From: an uncultured Verrucomicrobiales bacterium
Lineage (GTDB): Bacteria > Verrucomicrobiota > Verrucomicrobiia > Verrucomicrobiales > Akkermansiaceae
NCBI GenBank assembly: GCA_937944055.1
Contig: CALDZJ010000047.1
Coordinates: 1 to 38,185, forward strand
DNA length: 38,185 nucleotides
Direction of reading: 5' to 3'
A program made the translations under genes and the position numbers. Numbering within the stretch: the stretch's first letter is position 1; each line of letters begins with the position of its first letter. Below the pieces are notes generated by a model. That model was not told where the DNA came from. It saw only the letters and a program-made list of their open reading frames with translations, and searched no databases. This document shows positions 26,253 through 35,817 of the stretch, piece after piece.

Positions 26253-27665
26253 ATGTTCGATCTCCAGACTCGCCGCCAATTCCTCAACACCACCTCCATG
26301 GGCCTCGGTGCTAGCGTCCTTGGCAACCTCACCGCCCAAGCAGCCTCCGCCGGCCCCGCACCGGAAGCAAAAGCGAAACGCGTCATCTTCCTCTTCATGG
26401 CCGGCGCACCCTCGCAGCTCGACCTCTTTGACTACAAGCCCGGCCTTGATAAGCGCTTCAAGGAAGTACTCCCAGAATCCGTCACCCAAGGCCAGCGCGT
26501 CACCGCCATGACCTTAGGGCAAGAAAAACTCGTCGCCCCCTCCATGTTCAAATTTAACCGTCATGGCCAAAGCGGCACCCAACTCTCCGAGCTCCTCCCC
26601 CATCTCGGCGGCGTCATTGATGACCTCGCCCTCATCAAATCCACCTCCACCACCGCCATCAACCACGATCCCGGAAAAACCCTCTTCTGCACCGGCACCG
26701 AGATCCCCGGAAAAGCCTCCATGGGCGCTTGGCTTTCATACGGCCTTGGCCGCATGAACCAAAACCTCCCAGACTTCATCGTCCTCAACTCCGCCTTCTG
26801 GTCCGGCGATAAACAAAATGTCCAAGGCCTCTACTCACGCCTCTGGGGCTCCGGATTCCTGCCCTCCAAACACCAAGGCGTTCCCTTCCAACCCTCCGGC
26901 GACCCCGTCCTCTTCCTCTCAAATCCAAAAGGCGTCACGCGCCAGCATCGTCACAAGATGCTCGACCTCGTCACAAAGCTCAACGCCGAGCAACTGGACA
27001 AAATCGGAGACCCCGAAATTCAAACCACCATTGCTCAACAAGAAATGGCCTTCCGCATGCAAGCCTCCGTCCCAGAGCTCACCGACCTCTCCGGCGAAAA
27101 CGAAATCATCAACGAGAAACTCTACGGCCCCGAAGTCAAAAAATCCGGCTCCTTCGCCCGGAACTGCCTCCTCGCCCGCCGCATGGCCGAGCGCGGCGTC
27201 CGCTTCATCCAACTTTTCCACCGTGGTTGGGACCACCACGTAGGCCTGCCCGATAAAGTTCGCGGACAAGCTTACGACGTCGACCAACCCTGCGCCGGCC
27301 TCATTAACGATCTAAAACAACGCGGCATGCTCGACGATACCCTCATCGTCTTTGCCGGCGAATTCGGCCGCACCACCTACTGCCAAGGAAAGCTCGCCCG
27401 TGATAACTACGGCCGCGATCACCACCCCAAGTGCTTCACCACCTGGATGGCCGGCGGAGGCATCAAAGGAGGCATCACCCATGGCGAAACTGACGACTAC
27501 TCATACAACGTCGTAAAAGACGAAGTCCGTGTCCGCGACTTCAATGCCACCATCCTCCACCAACTCGGCATCGATCATAACCGCCTCACCTTCCCCTTCC
27601 AAGGGCTGGAGCAAAGACTCACCGGCGTAAATCCCGCCTTCGTCGTCAAAGACATCATCGCCTAG
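26253..27665 (+). CDS. DUF1501 family Tat-exported protein
   Basis: 470 residues. The N-terminus carries a twin-arginine signal (TRRQFLNTTSMGLGASVLG, RR at 7-8). The body has family-typical features: VIFLFMAGAPSQLDLFDYKP, a short conserved stretch around SLxGENE-like LSGENEIINEKLYG, and FHRGWDHHVGLPDK and TLIVFAGEFGRTTY. DUF1501 proteins share the alkaline-phosphatase/sulfatase-like fold and the metal-site residues (D/H/E) are plausible here. They nearly always pair with PSCyt/DUF1553 genes; the two are inferred to act together on the outside of the cell. Activity undetermined. The gene converges on the CotH protein at 27733. Confidence 0.95.
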   Translation: MFDLQTRRQFLNTTSMGLGASVLGNLTAQAASAGPAPEAKAKRVIFLFMAGAPSQLDLFDYKPGLDKRFKEVLPESVTQGQRVTAMTLGQEKLVAPSMFKFNRHGQSGTQLSELLPHLGGVIDDLALIKSTSTTAINHDPGKTLFCTGTEIPGKASMGAWLSYGLGRMNQNLPDFIVLNSAFWSGDKQNVQGLYSRLWGSGFLPSKHQGVPFQPSGDPVLFLSNPKGVTRQHRHKMLDLVTKLNAEQLDKIGDPEIQTTIAQQEMAFRMQASVPELTDLSGENEIINEKLYGPEVKKSGSFARNCLLARRMAERGVRFIQLFHRGWDHHVGLPDKVRGQAYDVDQPCAGLINDLKQRGMLDDTLIVFAGEFGRTTYCQGKLARDNYGRDHHPKCFTTWMAGGGIKGGITHGETDDYSYNVVKDEVRVRDFNATILHQLGIDHNRLTFPFQGLEQRLTGVNPAFVVKDIIA

Positions 27666-27732
27666 AGTAGAGGAACAAAAACCACTAAAACGGCAGGCCC
27701 AGAGAGCCTTAGACCCCTAGACCACTAGGCCC

Positions 27733-30700
27733 CTAGCGCTCCTCCAAAGACATACGGAAGAACAAACGGTCAAATCCGCCCCCCTCTTGCAGTTCCCAGA
27801 CTTGACGTAATCCACCACTCTCAGTCGGCTCTTGCGAGACCAAGCTCACACCCTCCTCCGCCCAAGCTCGTAAATCAGTCGACCACTCAGGCCGCATGCT
27901 CACCCCCTCAACCCCTGGATTGATTACCACTTGAAAGCGGGCCAGAGACGCCACGCCCCCACTCACCAATTGCGCAGCAATCGCATACTCCACCAGGCTC
28001 CCCTCCCCGTCAAACGGCAGAGCATCACTCGTTCCCGGATTACCAGCCAGCGTCACACTCGGACGCCAAGCCTCCGGCTGATTTGCCTCCCCCCCCACAT
28101 AAACTAAACTTCTGCCAGCCCCATCCGCCCCAGCCGGCCAAGGCGCTGCATCCTCATAAGTCAGAGTCCAGAGAACATCCCCCTCCTCGTCCTCAAGAGA
28201 AAAGGAGTCTCCCCCATTGCCTAATCCTCCCGCATAATCACCCGCAAAAGTGACCCCTGGATAAGCTCCCGTAAATATCGCCGTATCTCTCACAAGGAGT
28301 AATCTCTCCCCCGGAGCAAGCTCCATCACACTCGCAGCACCAAAATCAAACTGAATCCCCCCCGTGATCCGTAAATCTCCCAATAAATGCGTCACAGATC
28401 CACGATTAGAAATCTCCACAAACTCCGCGCCACCCTCCGCCGGGTGATACATCAACTCCGAGACGAAGAGATCATCAGCGCGGCTCTCCACCACGAAGGT
28501 CGCCTCCGTCAAGGCAGACCACTCGCCGGCTTGTAAGACTCGCGCCATAATAGAAGCACCACCTGTGATCATGATCGGCGCTTGACTGCCCGAGTTAGGC
28601 ATAAAGACCTGCGCCGAGCCAGAAATCGCTCCCCCCTCCTCCCGAGGATCACTCCCATCCATACTGTAATAAATCGTTCCCGTCGTCGTCTCCGCATCCA
28701 GAGTCACCGGAGTGCCCGCCGCCACCTCCCCACCATGCTGCGGGGCAAACACCGGCGCCGCCACTCGAGGATAAAGACCATCGCTTCTAAATTGGCTCAA
28801 AACAGTCCCCACCCGTGGGCTCAAATAATTCTCACGAATGTTCGTAATTTCCGCCAGCCAATCACTCCGCTCATAAGGATTACTCGGGCGCAAAAGATCC
28901 CCCCATCGAGCAGACTCCGCAACGATCGCCTGATCCAGCGAGCTCGCATGGAAATCAAAAATGGCCTCAGTCTGCCCCGGCGTTAGCGCCCCATCATTAA
29001 AGAAATGACGCTGCACCCGGTCCCCAAAGAGACGGCGATACTCAGGGTGAGCCCGCAAAGCAAGATGGATCTCCATGCAGCTATCAGCCGCAGTCCGCTC
29101 ACTCACATCCACCGTCGTATTCAAGTAACTCTCCTCAGAGTCCCAGCAATAAAAGCGAAACTTCTCACCCGGCCCATTTCGCCGCATCGCATACACATTA
29201 TTATCCACCCAATCCACATTCCCCGCATAATGATTCAACGCGATATAATCGACGAAGTTCTCCAAATCTAACAACGATTGAATCTCCTCAAACGTCTCCG
29301 CCAAAAGAACATTCCCGCGGACCAGTTGAATCAAGCGATTCCACTCGAGATCATCACCCGCCGAAACGAGATGGCCGATCCCCCGGGACCACTTGATCAC
29401 ATCATACTCCTCATGATCACCACCAAAGCGCGACGCCGCAAAGTGCTCAGTCGGGCGCTCGACAGGATTATAAACCCCCCAATAATGCCCATTGATATAC
29501 AAATGCATGAAGGTCCCCGAGATCGAGGGTTGGCCCATTCTTCCTTGGAAATCCCTCACAATCTGATCCCGCATGTAAGTCACCCTTTCAAGCGAATTCC
29601 CGGACCCCGAAAGCGCGCGCCACGGACTCGACCACGCCTTCCCATTCCCAGAGCGCAAAATTAGCCGATCAAATTCCTGCACCTCCTCGCCCGGAAACAT
29701 CGGATATCTTAACTCAGAATCACCATAATCGGATCGGAAGTAGAGGCGGAAAGACTTCTTCAGCATCTCCCGGAAACGATTCCATCCCCCATGCGCTCGC
29801 AGACCGGCATTCACCTGCACGTTCGTCCCGCGACCAGGATCAATCACCTCGAAGGAGACCTCCCGCTCCCACGCCCGCCCACGCTGCCCCGCATTCTCAT
29901 ACAGACCCTCTTGCGGATCTAATAGAACATCAGCTCCGATCGCTAAAGAAATACTGGGAATAGAAGTCAGCGCCTCCACCAGCTCAAAGTCCTGCCCCGT
30001 CAGGTCCGTCAGCGGCAGTGATGACAGCACCCCCTGATTCATCCCGAAGTGAGACAGAGCCGGGACTGGAGCCCGTGTTCCCTCCAAGCTCCCCATCCAC
30101 TGCTGCGGGAAACCCTCAGGTGAACGAGATTGCCCAGCCACTTGATCAGCAAAAAGATAAGTCTGCGTATCCACATTAGTCGGCATCCACCCCGCGCGCA
30201 CTCCCATCGCTCGCAGCACCGTCGTCGTAGAAATTGTCAAAGGCCCCTCATAGATCGAGGCACTCGGATTCTCCGGCCCCGGCTCGCTCCCATCGCTCGT
30301 GATGAAAATAACCGCCTCCGGCGTGTCCGTCGTAATTTCAACCACCTGCGGCCCTGTGTAAAATCCACGATCCACTGAAAATCTCGTGTCCTCCACGAAG
30401 CCCTCAGTCGTCACCCCCCCATTGACGGCCCCCGGAGTAGCACCCACCGAGAAGCGCTCCTCTCCTTCTTCAAATTTCCCATAGCTCACATCCGGAAATT
30501 GTTCCGGATAAACGATGCTCTCAATCAACTCCAGATCTGGACCAGTAAAAATCAAAACCTCACCCGCCTTTCGGCTCAACGAGAAACCCGTCGCGACCAC
30601 CCCATCCACCGCAGCACTCGCCGCATCCACCACACGATAGGCTCCCGCCCCGATCTCTCCCTCAGAAAACACAAACTTGCGAGGATCTGCCGCCTCATCA

Positions 30701-31563
30701 CTGAGAGCATATCCACTCAGCGCTACACTCTCCGGATTCGGGTTCCATAGCTCAATCCAATCTGGAGTTGACCCATCACTGCGCTCTAAGGCCCCATCAT
30801 TAGAGGCCATGAACTCATTGATTCGAAGCGGCAAAAGCAAGCCATCGACAATCACTCCAAGATTCTCCCTCACCAGCCCCCGGCTATTGGACGCCTCAAT
30901 CTCATAGATCACACTCTCACTCGGATTCACCACCAAGGATCCGGCCGCCGCCACAACTTGCCCACCAGGGAAAAGCCTCGCCTCATCTGCATTCTCGATG
31001 TCCCAAGTCAAAGTCACCGCCTCCCCGGCAGACACATCCTGCGATGACGCCGTGAAAGACGTGATTTCTATCAAGGCCTGCTCCGGTGAAAACACCCGGA
31101 CTTCTGCCAAATGCACGAGCGCAATATCGAGCCCCGGATTCGTTCCTCCATTCTCAAAACCCACCCTGATCCGCTCCACATTCGTCCCTTCCGGAAGATC
31201 AAGAACCACCGTTCCTCCAATGCCGGGATCTTTGAGAGTCTCAGCGTAAACCGAGTCACCTTCAGCATCAAAGGCCCGCACGATCGCGCCCGTCATCCTC
31301 CCATCACAGCAATCACTGCGCATGTCTAACTCCATGCGAGAAAGCTCCAGCTCGCTCGCAAAGGTCAGCTCCCAAGCATTATTCGGAGTCGAGGCATCCG
31401 TATGAGAAAAAGTCCCCGGATCCCCGTCTACCGCATCCGCCGCAGGGAATAATCCTCCCCGCCACTCCGAGGTCTGGCTTGCCGTTCCTAGGCTCGTCAC
31501 TTCCACCAAATTGGCGGAAGTCAAACCCGTAGCGAGCCCCACAAACAGAGCTGACACCCTCAT
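27733..31563 (-). CDS. Second secreted lamin-tail / CotH-family surface protein
   Basis: 1276 residues from the ATG at 31563, where a signal peptide begins (MRVSALFVGLATGLTSA). Modules in order: an N-terminal F5/8-type C discoidin-like domain (about 25-165, with DAVDGDPGTFSHTD, NNAWELTFASELELSRMEL), an Ig-like domain (TLTWDIENADEARLFPGG), a lamin-tail domain (RINEFMASNDG, WIELWNPNP), a chitobiase-C-like module (VDRGFYTGPQVVEITTDT), a CotH domain (FRLYFRSDYGDSELRYPMFP, WGVYNPVERPTEHFAAS, KFRFYCWDSEESYLN), another chitobiase-C-like module (TIYYSMDGSDPREEGG), a second lamin-tail domain (ELMYHPAEGGAEFVEI) and a terminal beta domain ending FFRMSLEER. It resembles the protein at 144-4547 but has a different N-terminal domain. 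Immediately downstream of the TSP3 protein; probably co-transcribed. Confidence 0.9.
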   Translation of the reverse strand: MRVSALFVGLATGLTSANLVEVTSLGTASQTSEWRGGLFPAADAVDGDPGTFSHTDASTPNNAWELTFASELELSRMELDMRSDCCDGRMTGAIVRAFDAEGDSVYAETLKDPGIGGTVVLDLPEGTNVERIRVGFENGGTNPGLDIALVHLAEVRVFSPEQALIEITSFTASSQDVSAGEAVTLTWDIENADEARLFPGGQVVAAAGSLVVNPSESVIYEIEASNSRGLVRENLGVIVDGLLLPLRINEFMASNDGALERSDGSTPDWIELWNPNPESVALSGYALSDEAADPRKFVFSEGEIGAGAYRVVDAASAAVDGVVATGFSLSRKAGEVLIFTGPDLELIESIVYPEQFPDVSYGKFEEGEERFSVGATPGAVNGGVTTEGFVEDTRFSVDRGFYTGPQVVEITTDTPEAVIFITSDGSEPGPENPSASIYEGPLTISTTTVLRAMGVRAGWMPTNVDTQTYLFADQVAGQSRSPEGFPQQWMGSLEGTRAPVPALSHFGMNQGVLSSLPLTDLTGQDFELVEALTSIPSISLAIGADVLLDPQEGLYENAGQRGRAWEREVSFEVIDPGRGTNVQVNAGLRAHGGWNRFREMLKKSFRLYFRSDYGDSELRYPMFPGEEVQEFDRLILRSGNGKAWSSPWRALSGSGNSLERVTYMRDQIVRDFQGRMGQPSISGTFMHLYINGHYWGVYNPVERPTEHFAASRFGGDHEEYDVIKWSRGIGHLVSAGDDLEWNRLIQLVRGNVLLAETFEEIQSLLDLENFVDYIALNHYAGNVDWVDNNVYAMRRNGPGEKFRFYCWDSEESYLNTTVDVSERTAADSCMEIHLALRAHPEYRRLFGDRVQRHFFNDGALTPGQTEAIFDFHASSLDQAIVAESARWGDLLRPSNPYERSDWLAEITNIRENYLSPRVGTVLSQFRSDGLYPRVAAPVFAPQHGGEVAAGTPVTLDAETTTGTIYYSMDGSDPREEGGAISGSAQVFMPNSGSQAPIMITGGASIMARVLQAGEWSALTEATFVVESRADDLFVSELMYHPAEGGAEFVEISNRGSVTHLLGDLRITGGIQFDFGAASVMELAPGERLLLVRDTAIFTGAYPGVTFAGDYAGGLGNGGDSFSLEDEEGDVLWTLTYEDAAPWPAGADGAGRSLVYVGGEANQPEAWRPSVTLAGNPGTSDALPFDGEGSLVEYAIAAQLVSGGVASLARFQVVINPGVEGVSMRPEWSTDLRAWAEEGVSLVSQEPTESGGLRQVWELQEGGGFDRLFFRMSLEER

Positions 31564-31607
31564 CCAGCGCCGATGACCATCACAAAACATACTCTAAGAT
31601 AGCGTAA

Positions 31608-34600
31608 TTACTGACGCCGCACACGATAAAATGCACGTCCTCCGACCGGCGCATCAGGATCTTCCACCTGAGTCACCCCAGCCGGCAGATCCATTTCCGT
31701 CCCGATAGGAGTCCAAGGATCCATGAGATTAAAACTCCGCTCCAGAACATAAGTCCCGCTACTTGGCACCGAAAGATCCGCAGTGAGACTCCCACCACTT
31801 AAGGACAAATTACTCAAGGTGATCTCCGTGCCGTTCACAGGAGCCGTAGAGACAATCTGCACCCCGAAGATCCCCCCATTCCCATCCGCGCTCGTCGTAG
31901 TCACATCAAAGCTATTCGCGCTAAGCCCACGGAAGACCGCATAATTTGCCGCCGGGAAACTAGATAAAATATCTGTGGTTTCAATATAATCCAGAGACCC
32001 CGTCGCCGAGGTCGAGTAGGAAAAACTCTGACCAGCGACCTCGCTAGAAACCACCCCATTTCGACCATTCACATCCGCCCCGAAATAAACGTAAGCATCA
32101 TACTGCGCATACGGAATATTACCAATCGAGACCGTCGTCCCCATCTCTGGAGGACTAAACAGCCACGAATTAAAGAGCAAGCCAAAGGGAGTCCCCGTTT
32201 CACTATCCCCCGCAAAAGCTCCACCTTGCGACTCAAAATCAAGGAAGACCCCGCTCAGAGGATTCCCGAGACTATCCACCAAAGCACCTGCACGGGGACC
32301 TTGGATCTCCAGCTCGGTTCCGGTGAGTTGTTGACCAGTTGCAGCAAAGTCGATCGTCCGATTCCAGTTCCGCTGCTCCACCCCAGGTGCTCCAGCATAA
32401 ACCAGCTCGCCGAACTCTGCCTCGCGACCCGGTCCAGTACTCGCATTAAAGGCGATCGCAAAAGAGATTGGATCCATCCCATTCGGCGCCCCTGGGCTAT
32501 CTGCATCCGTCACGTCAGTTCCGGCTAAAATCTCGAGACTATCATTAAAACCATCTCCGTCCGTATCACCATCCCCCAGAGGATTCCCCCCTGCCATCAC
32601 CTCTAAACCATCCAGAAGCGAGTCCCCATCAGTATCTCCGATTAAAGGATCCGTTCCCGTATCAGTCGCAGAAGCAAAAACCCCCGTATCAGTCTCATGC
32701 TGATCTAAAAGACCGTCACCATCGCTATCCTCATCCGTAGGATTCGTTCCGCGGCCTTGCTCCGCCAAGTTGCTGATCCCGTCACCGTCATGATCCCCAT
32801 CCGCACCCTCACGTAACGCATCTGTCGAGCCATCATCCGCAGGATCAAGTCCCACCGAAGCCTCATAAAAATCCCCCATTCCATCACCATCGCTATCCAA
32901 ATCTTCCACCACTTGGATCGCCGCAAAGCCCGCATTATCCAGCACCCTCGTCAGCTCAAAAGTAGCCTCTGGCCCCGTGAGCCCGCGAAAAATAACATGC
33001 GTGGCGGCTGGAAAATTCTCACTTGAGCCATCCACCGCAAAACTCGGATCTGACGAAACCGCCCAGCCCTGCTCCTCTCCTGCTGCCACCGGATCCGTCA
33101 TCATCAAATTGAACTCTTGAGCCGGGTCAGCATTGACATTTCGGATCAAAGCCCGCCCATCCGCTAATTGGCTCGTCAGATAAATGACCACATCATAGCG
33201 CTCATAAGGGATACCCGAGAGAGCAAAAGTCCCCACCGGATTCGCAGGCGTCACATGAAGATAGCCCGAGATGAGCCCACCAGCCGGCTGGTCTGTCGTG
33301 AAAGGACGACTCCAAGTCGAAGTCACCGTGGCCTCAAATTCCATAGTCGTAAGCGCTCCAGAACTATCCACCAAGGCCCCACTCACCGGCTCCGCAATAT
33401 CCTCCTCAGTCACCAGACTGGTCGCCCCAAGAAGGCTGGAAATATTCCAATTCATCTGGGAAAATTCCGGCACCCCCGCAACCACTGAAGAACTTAAATT
33501 AACCCCCGGATTTACCCCCCGAGTCGAACCAAAAGTCACCCCGATTGACTCACGCCCCGCACTCACACCCGGCGTACTCGTAGCATCATTCGCATCAGTT
33601 CCCGAGACATTCACCTCAAAGCTATCACTGTATCCATCCCCATCCGTATCAGCCGCCGTCGGATCCGTCCCACCATCAAGCTCAAGACTGTCATTAAGCC
33701 CGTCTCCATCAGAATCAGCCGCCGTCGGGTCCGTCCCTGCCGCAAACTCCTGAGCATTGGTAAGATCATCCCCATCTGGATCAGATCCCGCATCGTGCAA
33801 AAGATGATCTCCGAAAAAATCAATCTCCCACTGATTATCGACCCCGTCCTCATCATCGACCGAGCTCACCGTCGTCTGACTTGTTGCCGTACCCACCCCG
33901 TTATCCAACGTGACTCGGTAGACCCCATCAGTCGCCAATCCCCCAATCAGAGAAAAAGTCTCCTCCGTCCCCACCTCGACAAAGCCTCCTCCGCTATCAA
34001 ATTCCCAGAGATAACTCGGATTCGGCAAAATTGAAGCATCGATCTCCACCGATAAAATAGTCTCAGCCCCCACCACCGCAATCGTATCGGCTGCAAGAGC
34101 TTCCGTAATCACCGGGGCCTCCTCCGTCAAATCATCCTCATAACTAAAGCCCACCATCGCCCACTGATAAGCCTCAGGTGGCCCCGCAAAAGTAAAAGTC
34201 AAAGTCCGCCCCTCAGATGCCGCAGGCCTTGCAAAATCGTAACTCACCACATTCCCTCCCGCCCAAGCCTGGCTCAGCGTCACCGTTCCACTGGCCTCAT
34301 CATAAGTCGCAGAGGCCCCGTCTGATCCCGCCGTCGTCACCACCGGATCAAAAGCAAACCCAGAAATCGCGACCGAGCCCACAGTCCACCTTGAAGGGAA
34401 TGCCAAGAGACCTGTTCCGCTCGAGAAGCTCAACGTCATCTGAACCCCATCTTGCGGATCAAAAGCGTTCGGATTCACACCCCCAAACGAACCACCAAAG
34501 GAAGCAGTCCCAGATCCTCCGAAGGAATAATCTCCCTCAGAGAAGAACATCTCCACGTTCCCATCCGCAGTTTGAAACGGGGTTTCCGAATAATTACCAA

Positions 34601-34691
34601 GCGGAATGTCCGAAGCTGAAATTGTCACCTCCGCCGCAGGTAAAAGCCCGGAGGCTAAGAAAGTTAAAGAGGATAAGCGAGACCAAGACAT
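31608..34691 (-). CDS. Secreted thrombospondin type 3 repeat protein with duplicated beta domain
   Basis: 1027 residues from the ATG at 34691, which gives a signal peptide (MSWSRLSSLTFLASGLLPAA); codons further upstream lie inside the promoter. After an N-terminal beta domain (about 20-195) and an Ig-like domain, calcium-binding TSP3 repeats (SDPDGDDLTN, ADSDGDGLNDSLELDGGTDP) occupy about 290-370. A long beta-sandwich follows, then more TSP3 repeats and a second, related beta-sandwich. The two sandwiches share IPYxxYDxxVY and FPAAxxxxFRGL. The C-terminus is LERSFNLMDPWTPIG ... RAFYRVRRQ, as in other secreted proteins here. Probably a large extracellular or surface protein stabilised by Ca2+. 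The CotH gene follows 44 bp downstream. Confidence 0.9.
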   Translation of the reverse strand: MSWSRLSSLTFLASGLLPAAEVTISASDIPLGNYSETPFQTADGNVEMFFSEGDYSFGGSGTASFGGSFGGVNPNAFDPQDGVQMTLSFSSGTGLLAFPSRWTVGSVAISGFAFDPVVTTAGSDGASATYDEASGTVTLSQAWAGGNVVSYDFARPAASEGRTLTFTFAGPPEAYQWAMVGFSYEDDLTEEAPVITEALAADTIAVVGAETILSVEIDASILPNPSYLWEFDSGGGFVEVGTEETFSLIGGLATDGVYRVTLDNGVGTATSQTTVSSVDDEDGVDNQWEIDFFGDHLLHDAGSDPDGDDLTNAQEFAAGTDPTAADSDGDGLNDSLELDGGTDPTAADTDGDGYSDSFEVNVSGTDANDATSTPGVSAGRESIGVTFGSTRGVNPGVNLSSSVVAGVPEFSQMNWNISSLLGATSLVTEEDIAEPVSGALVDSSGALTTMEFEATVTSTWSRPFTTDQPAGGLISGYLHVTPANPVGTFALSGIPYERYDVVIYLTSQLADGRALIRNVNADPAQEFNLMMTDPVAAGEEQGWAVSSDPSFAVDGSSENFPAATHVIFRGLTGPEATFELTRVLDNAGFAAIQVVEDLDSDGDGMGDFYEASVGLDPADDGSTDALREGADGDHDGDGISNLAEQGRGTNPTDEDSDGDGLLDQHETDTGVFASATDTGTDPLIGDTDGDSLLDGLEVMAGGNPLGDGDTDGDGFNDSLEILAGTDVTDADSPGAPNGMDPISFAIAFNASTGPGREAEFGELVYAGAPGVEQRNWNRTIDFAATGQQLTGTELEIQGPRAGALVDSLGNPLSGVFLDFESQGGAFAGDSETGTPFGLLFNSWLFSPPEMGTTVSIGNIPYAQYDAYVYFGADVNGRNGVVSSEVAGQSFSYSTSATGSLDYIETTDILSSFPAANYAVFRGLSANSFDVTTTSADGNGGIFGVQIVSTAPVNGTEITLSNLSLSGGSLTADLSVPSSGTYVLERSFNLMDPWTPIGTEMDLPAGVTQVEDPDAPVGGRAFYRVRRQ

Positions 34692-34738
34692 CTGAAGAAT
34701 ATGTTTAGAGATTAAAATTTTTGTGTAATACAACCCGT

Positions 34739-34766
34739 AAGATAAGCGATCGCCCCGCCCCGTCAA
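34739..34766 (-). promoter_or_regulatory. Sigma-70-type promoter for the TSP3 gene
   Basis: On the minus strand TTGACG (34761-34766) and TATCTT (34739-34744) are separated by 16 bp that include the palindrome GCGATCGC. The predicted start of transcription is about 40 nt upstream of the ATG at 34691, which supports that ATG over the longer upstream frame. Confidence 0.6.
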
Positions 34767-34899
34767 GCTACCAGATTTTCTCAGAGAGAAATCCCAAACA
34801 CGCTCAGTCCCATACTAGCCCCGCGCTCAAGGAAAAAACCGACCTCCCGTCACCGAAATAAAGCCCAAAAAAAGCGCCAAAACATCCCCTCCAGCCCCC

Positions 34900-35721
34900 C
34901 TACTCCACCACGATCTTGCTCGGATCCCACCTCACCCGTGGATACTCCAGCCCCATCTGATCCATCGCATGAGTCACAATCTGACTCACCACCAAATCAC
35001 GATACCACTTATGATCTGCCGGAACAATAAACCACGGAGCATCCTCCGTACTCGTCCTCTCAATCACATCCTCATAAGCCTCCTCAAACTCCTCCCAACG
35101 AGCCCGATCCGCCAAATCCTCCGGAAAAAACTTCCAATGCTTCTCCGGCCGATCCAAGCGCGACTGTAATCGCCGCTTCTGCTCATCCTTCGAGATATGA
35201 AGAAAAATCTTCAAAATCGTCGTCCCCTCATCCACCAACATCTGCTCGAAGTTCACAATATGCTCATACCGTTTTTCCCAAAGCTCCCTTGGAGCCAAAT
35301 CCTTCACCCGCACCGCCACAATATCCTCATAGTGACTCCGGTTAAACACCGCAATCTCCCCCTTCGCCGGCACCACCTGGTGCACTCGCCACAGAAAATC
35401 ATGCGAAAGCTCCCGCGCCGATGGAGCCTTAAAAGGCGTCACCCTCACCCCCTGCGGATCCACCCGTGAAAATAACTTCCGCACGCAACCATCCTTCCCC
35501 CCCGTATCCATCGCCTGCATCACAATCAGCAGCCTCTTCTCCCCCTGCGCATAAAGCACCCGCTGCTGAGCCGCCAACTTCCCCCGCAAATCCGCAAAAA
35601 GCGGCCTCGCCTCCTCCTCCGGCTTCCCCAAAATCCCCAAGGTCTTCGTCGTCAAATTACCCAACTGAACCCTCGTTCCCGGCTTCACCACACAACGCCT
35701 CGTAAAATCAGCTCCAAGCAT
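34900..35721 (-). CDS. ppk2: Polyphosphate kinase 2 family protein
   Basis: 273 residues, the normal size for one-domain PPK2. It has the Walker A motif MDTGGKDG (71-78), the Walker B-like FNRSHYED (126-133), the lid-region FLHISKDEQKRRLQSRLDRP, and a C-terminal WDPSKIVVE. PPK2 enzymes transfer phosphate between polyphosphate and nucleotides (ADP/GDP or AMP). The substrate class cannot be fixed by eye. Cytoplasmic, with no signal peptide. It lies 96 bp downstream of the DUF502 gene on the same strand. Confidence 0.95.
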   Translation of the reverse strand: MLGADFTRRCVVKPGTRVQLGNLTTKTLGILGKPEEEARPLFADLRGKLAAQQRVLYAQGEKRLLIVMQAMDTGGKDGCVRKLFSRVDPQGVRVTPFKAPSARELSHDFLWRVHQVVPAKGEIAVFNRSHYEDIVAVRVKDLAPRELWEKRYEHIVNFEQMLVDEGTTILKIFLHISKDEQKRRLQSRLDRPEKHWKFFPEDLADRARWEEFEEAYEDVIERTSTEDAPWFIVPADHKWYRDLVVSQIVTHAMDQMGLEYPRVRWDPSKIVVE

Positions 35722-35817
35722 TCCTAAATCAACCTAGCTCCACCCCCTCCTTGCAAGGAAAAGGTCATAATTTCCGCCAAATCATCCCCCCCCTACCGAA
35801 AGACCCCTCCCAAATCC

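Noticed and set aside
27666-27732. CCTAG-ACCA-CTAGG hairpin between convergent genes as a bidirectional terminator
   Set aside because: The stem is five pairs with no T tract on either side.
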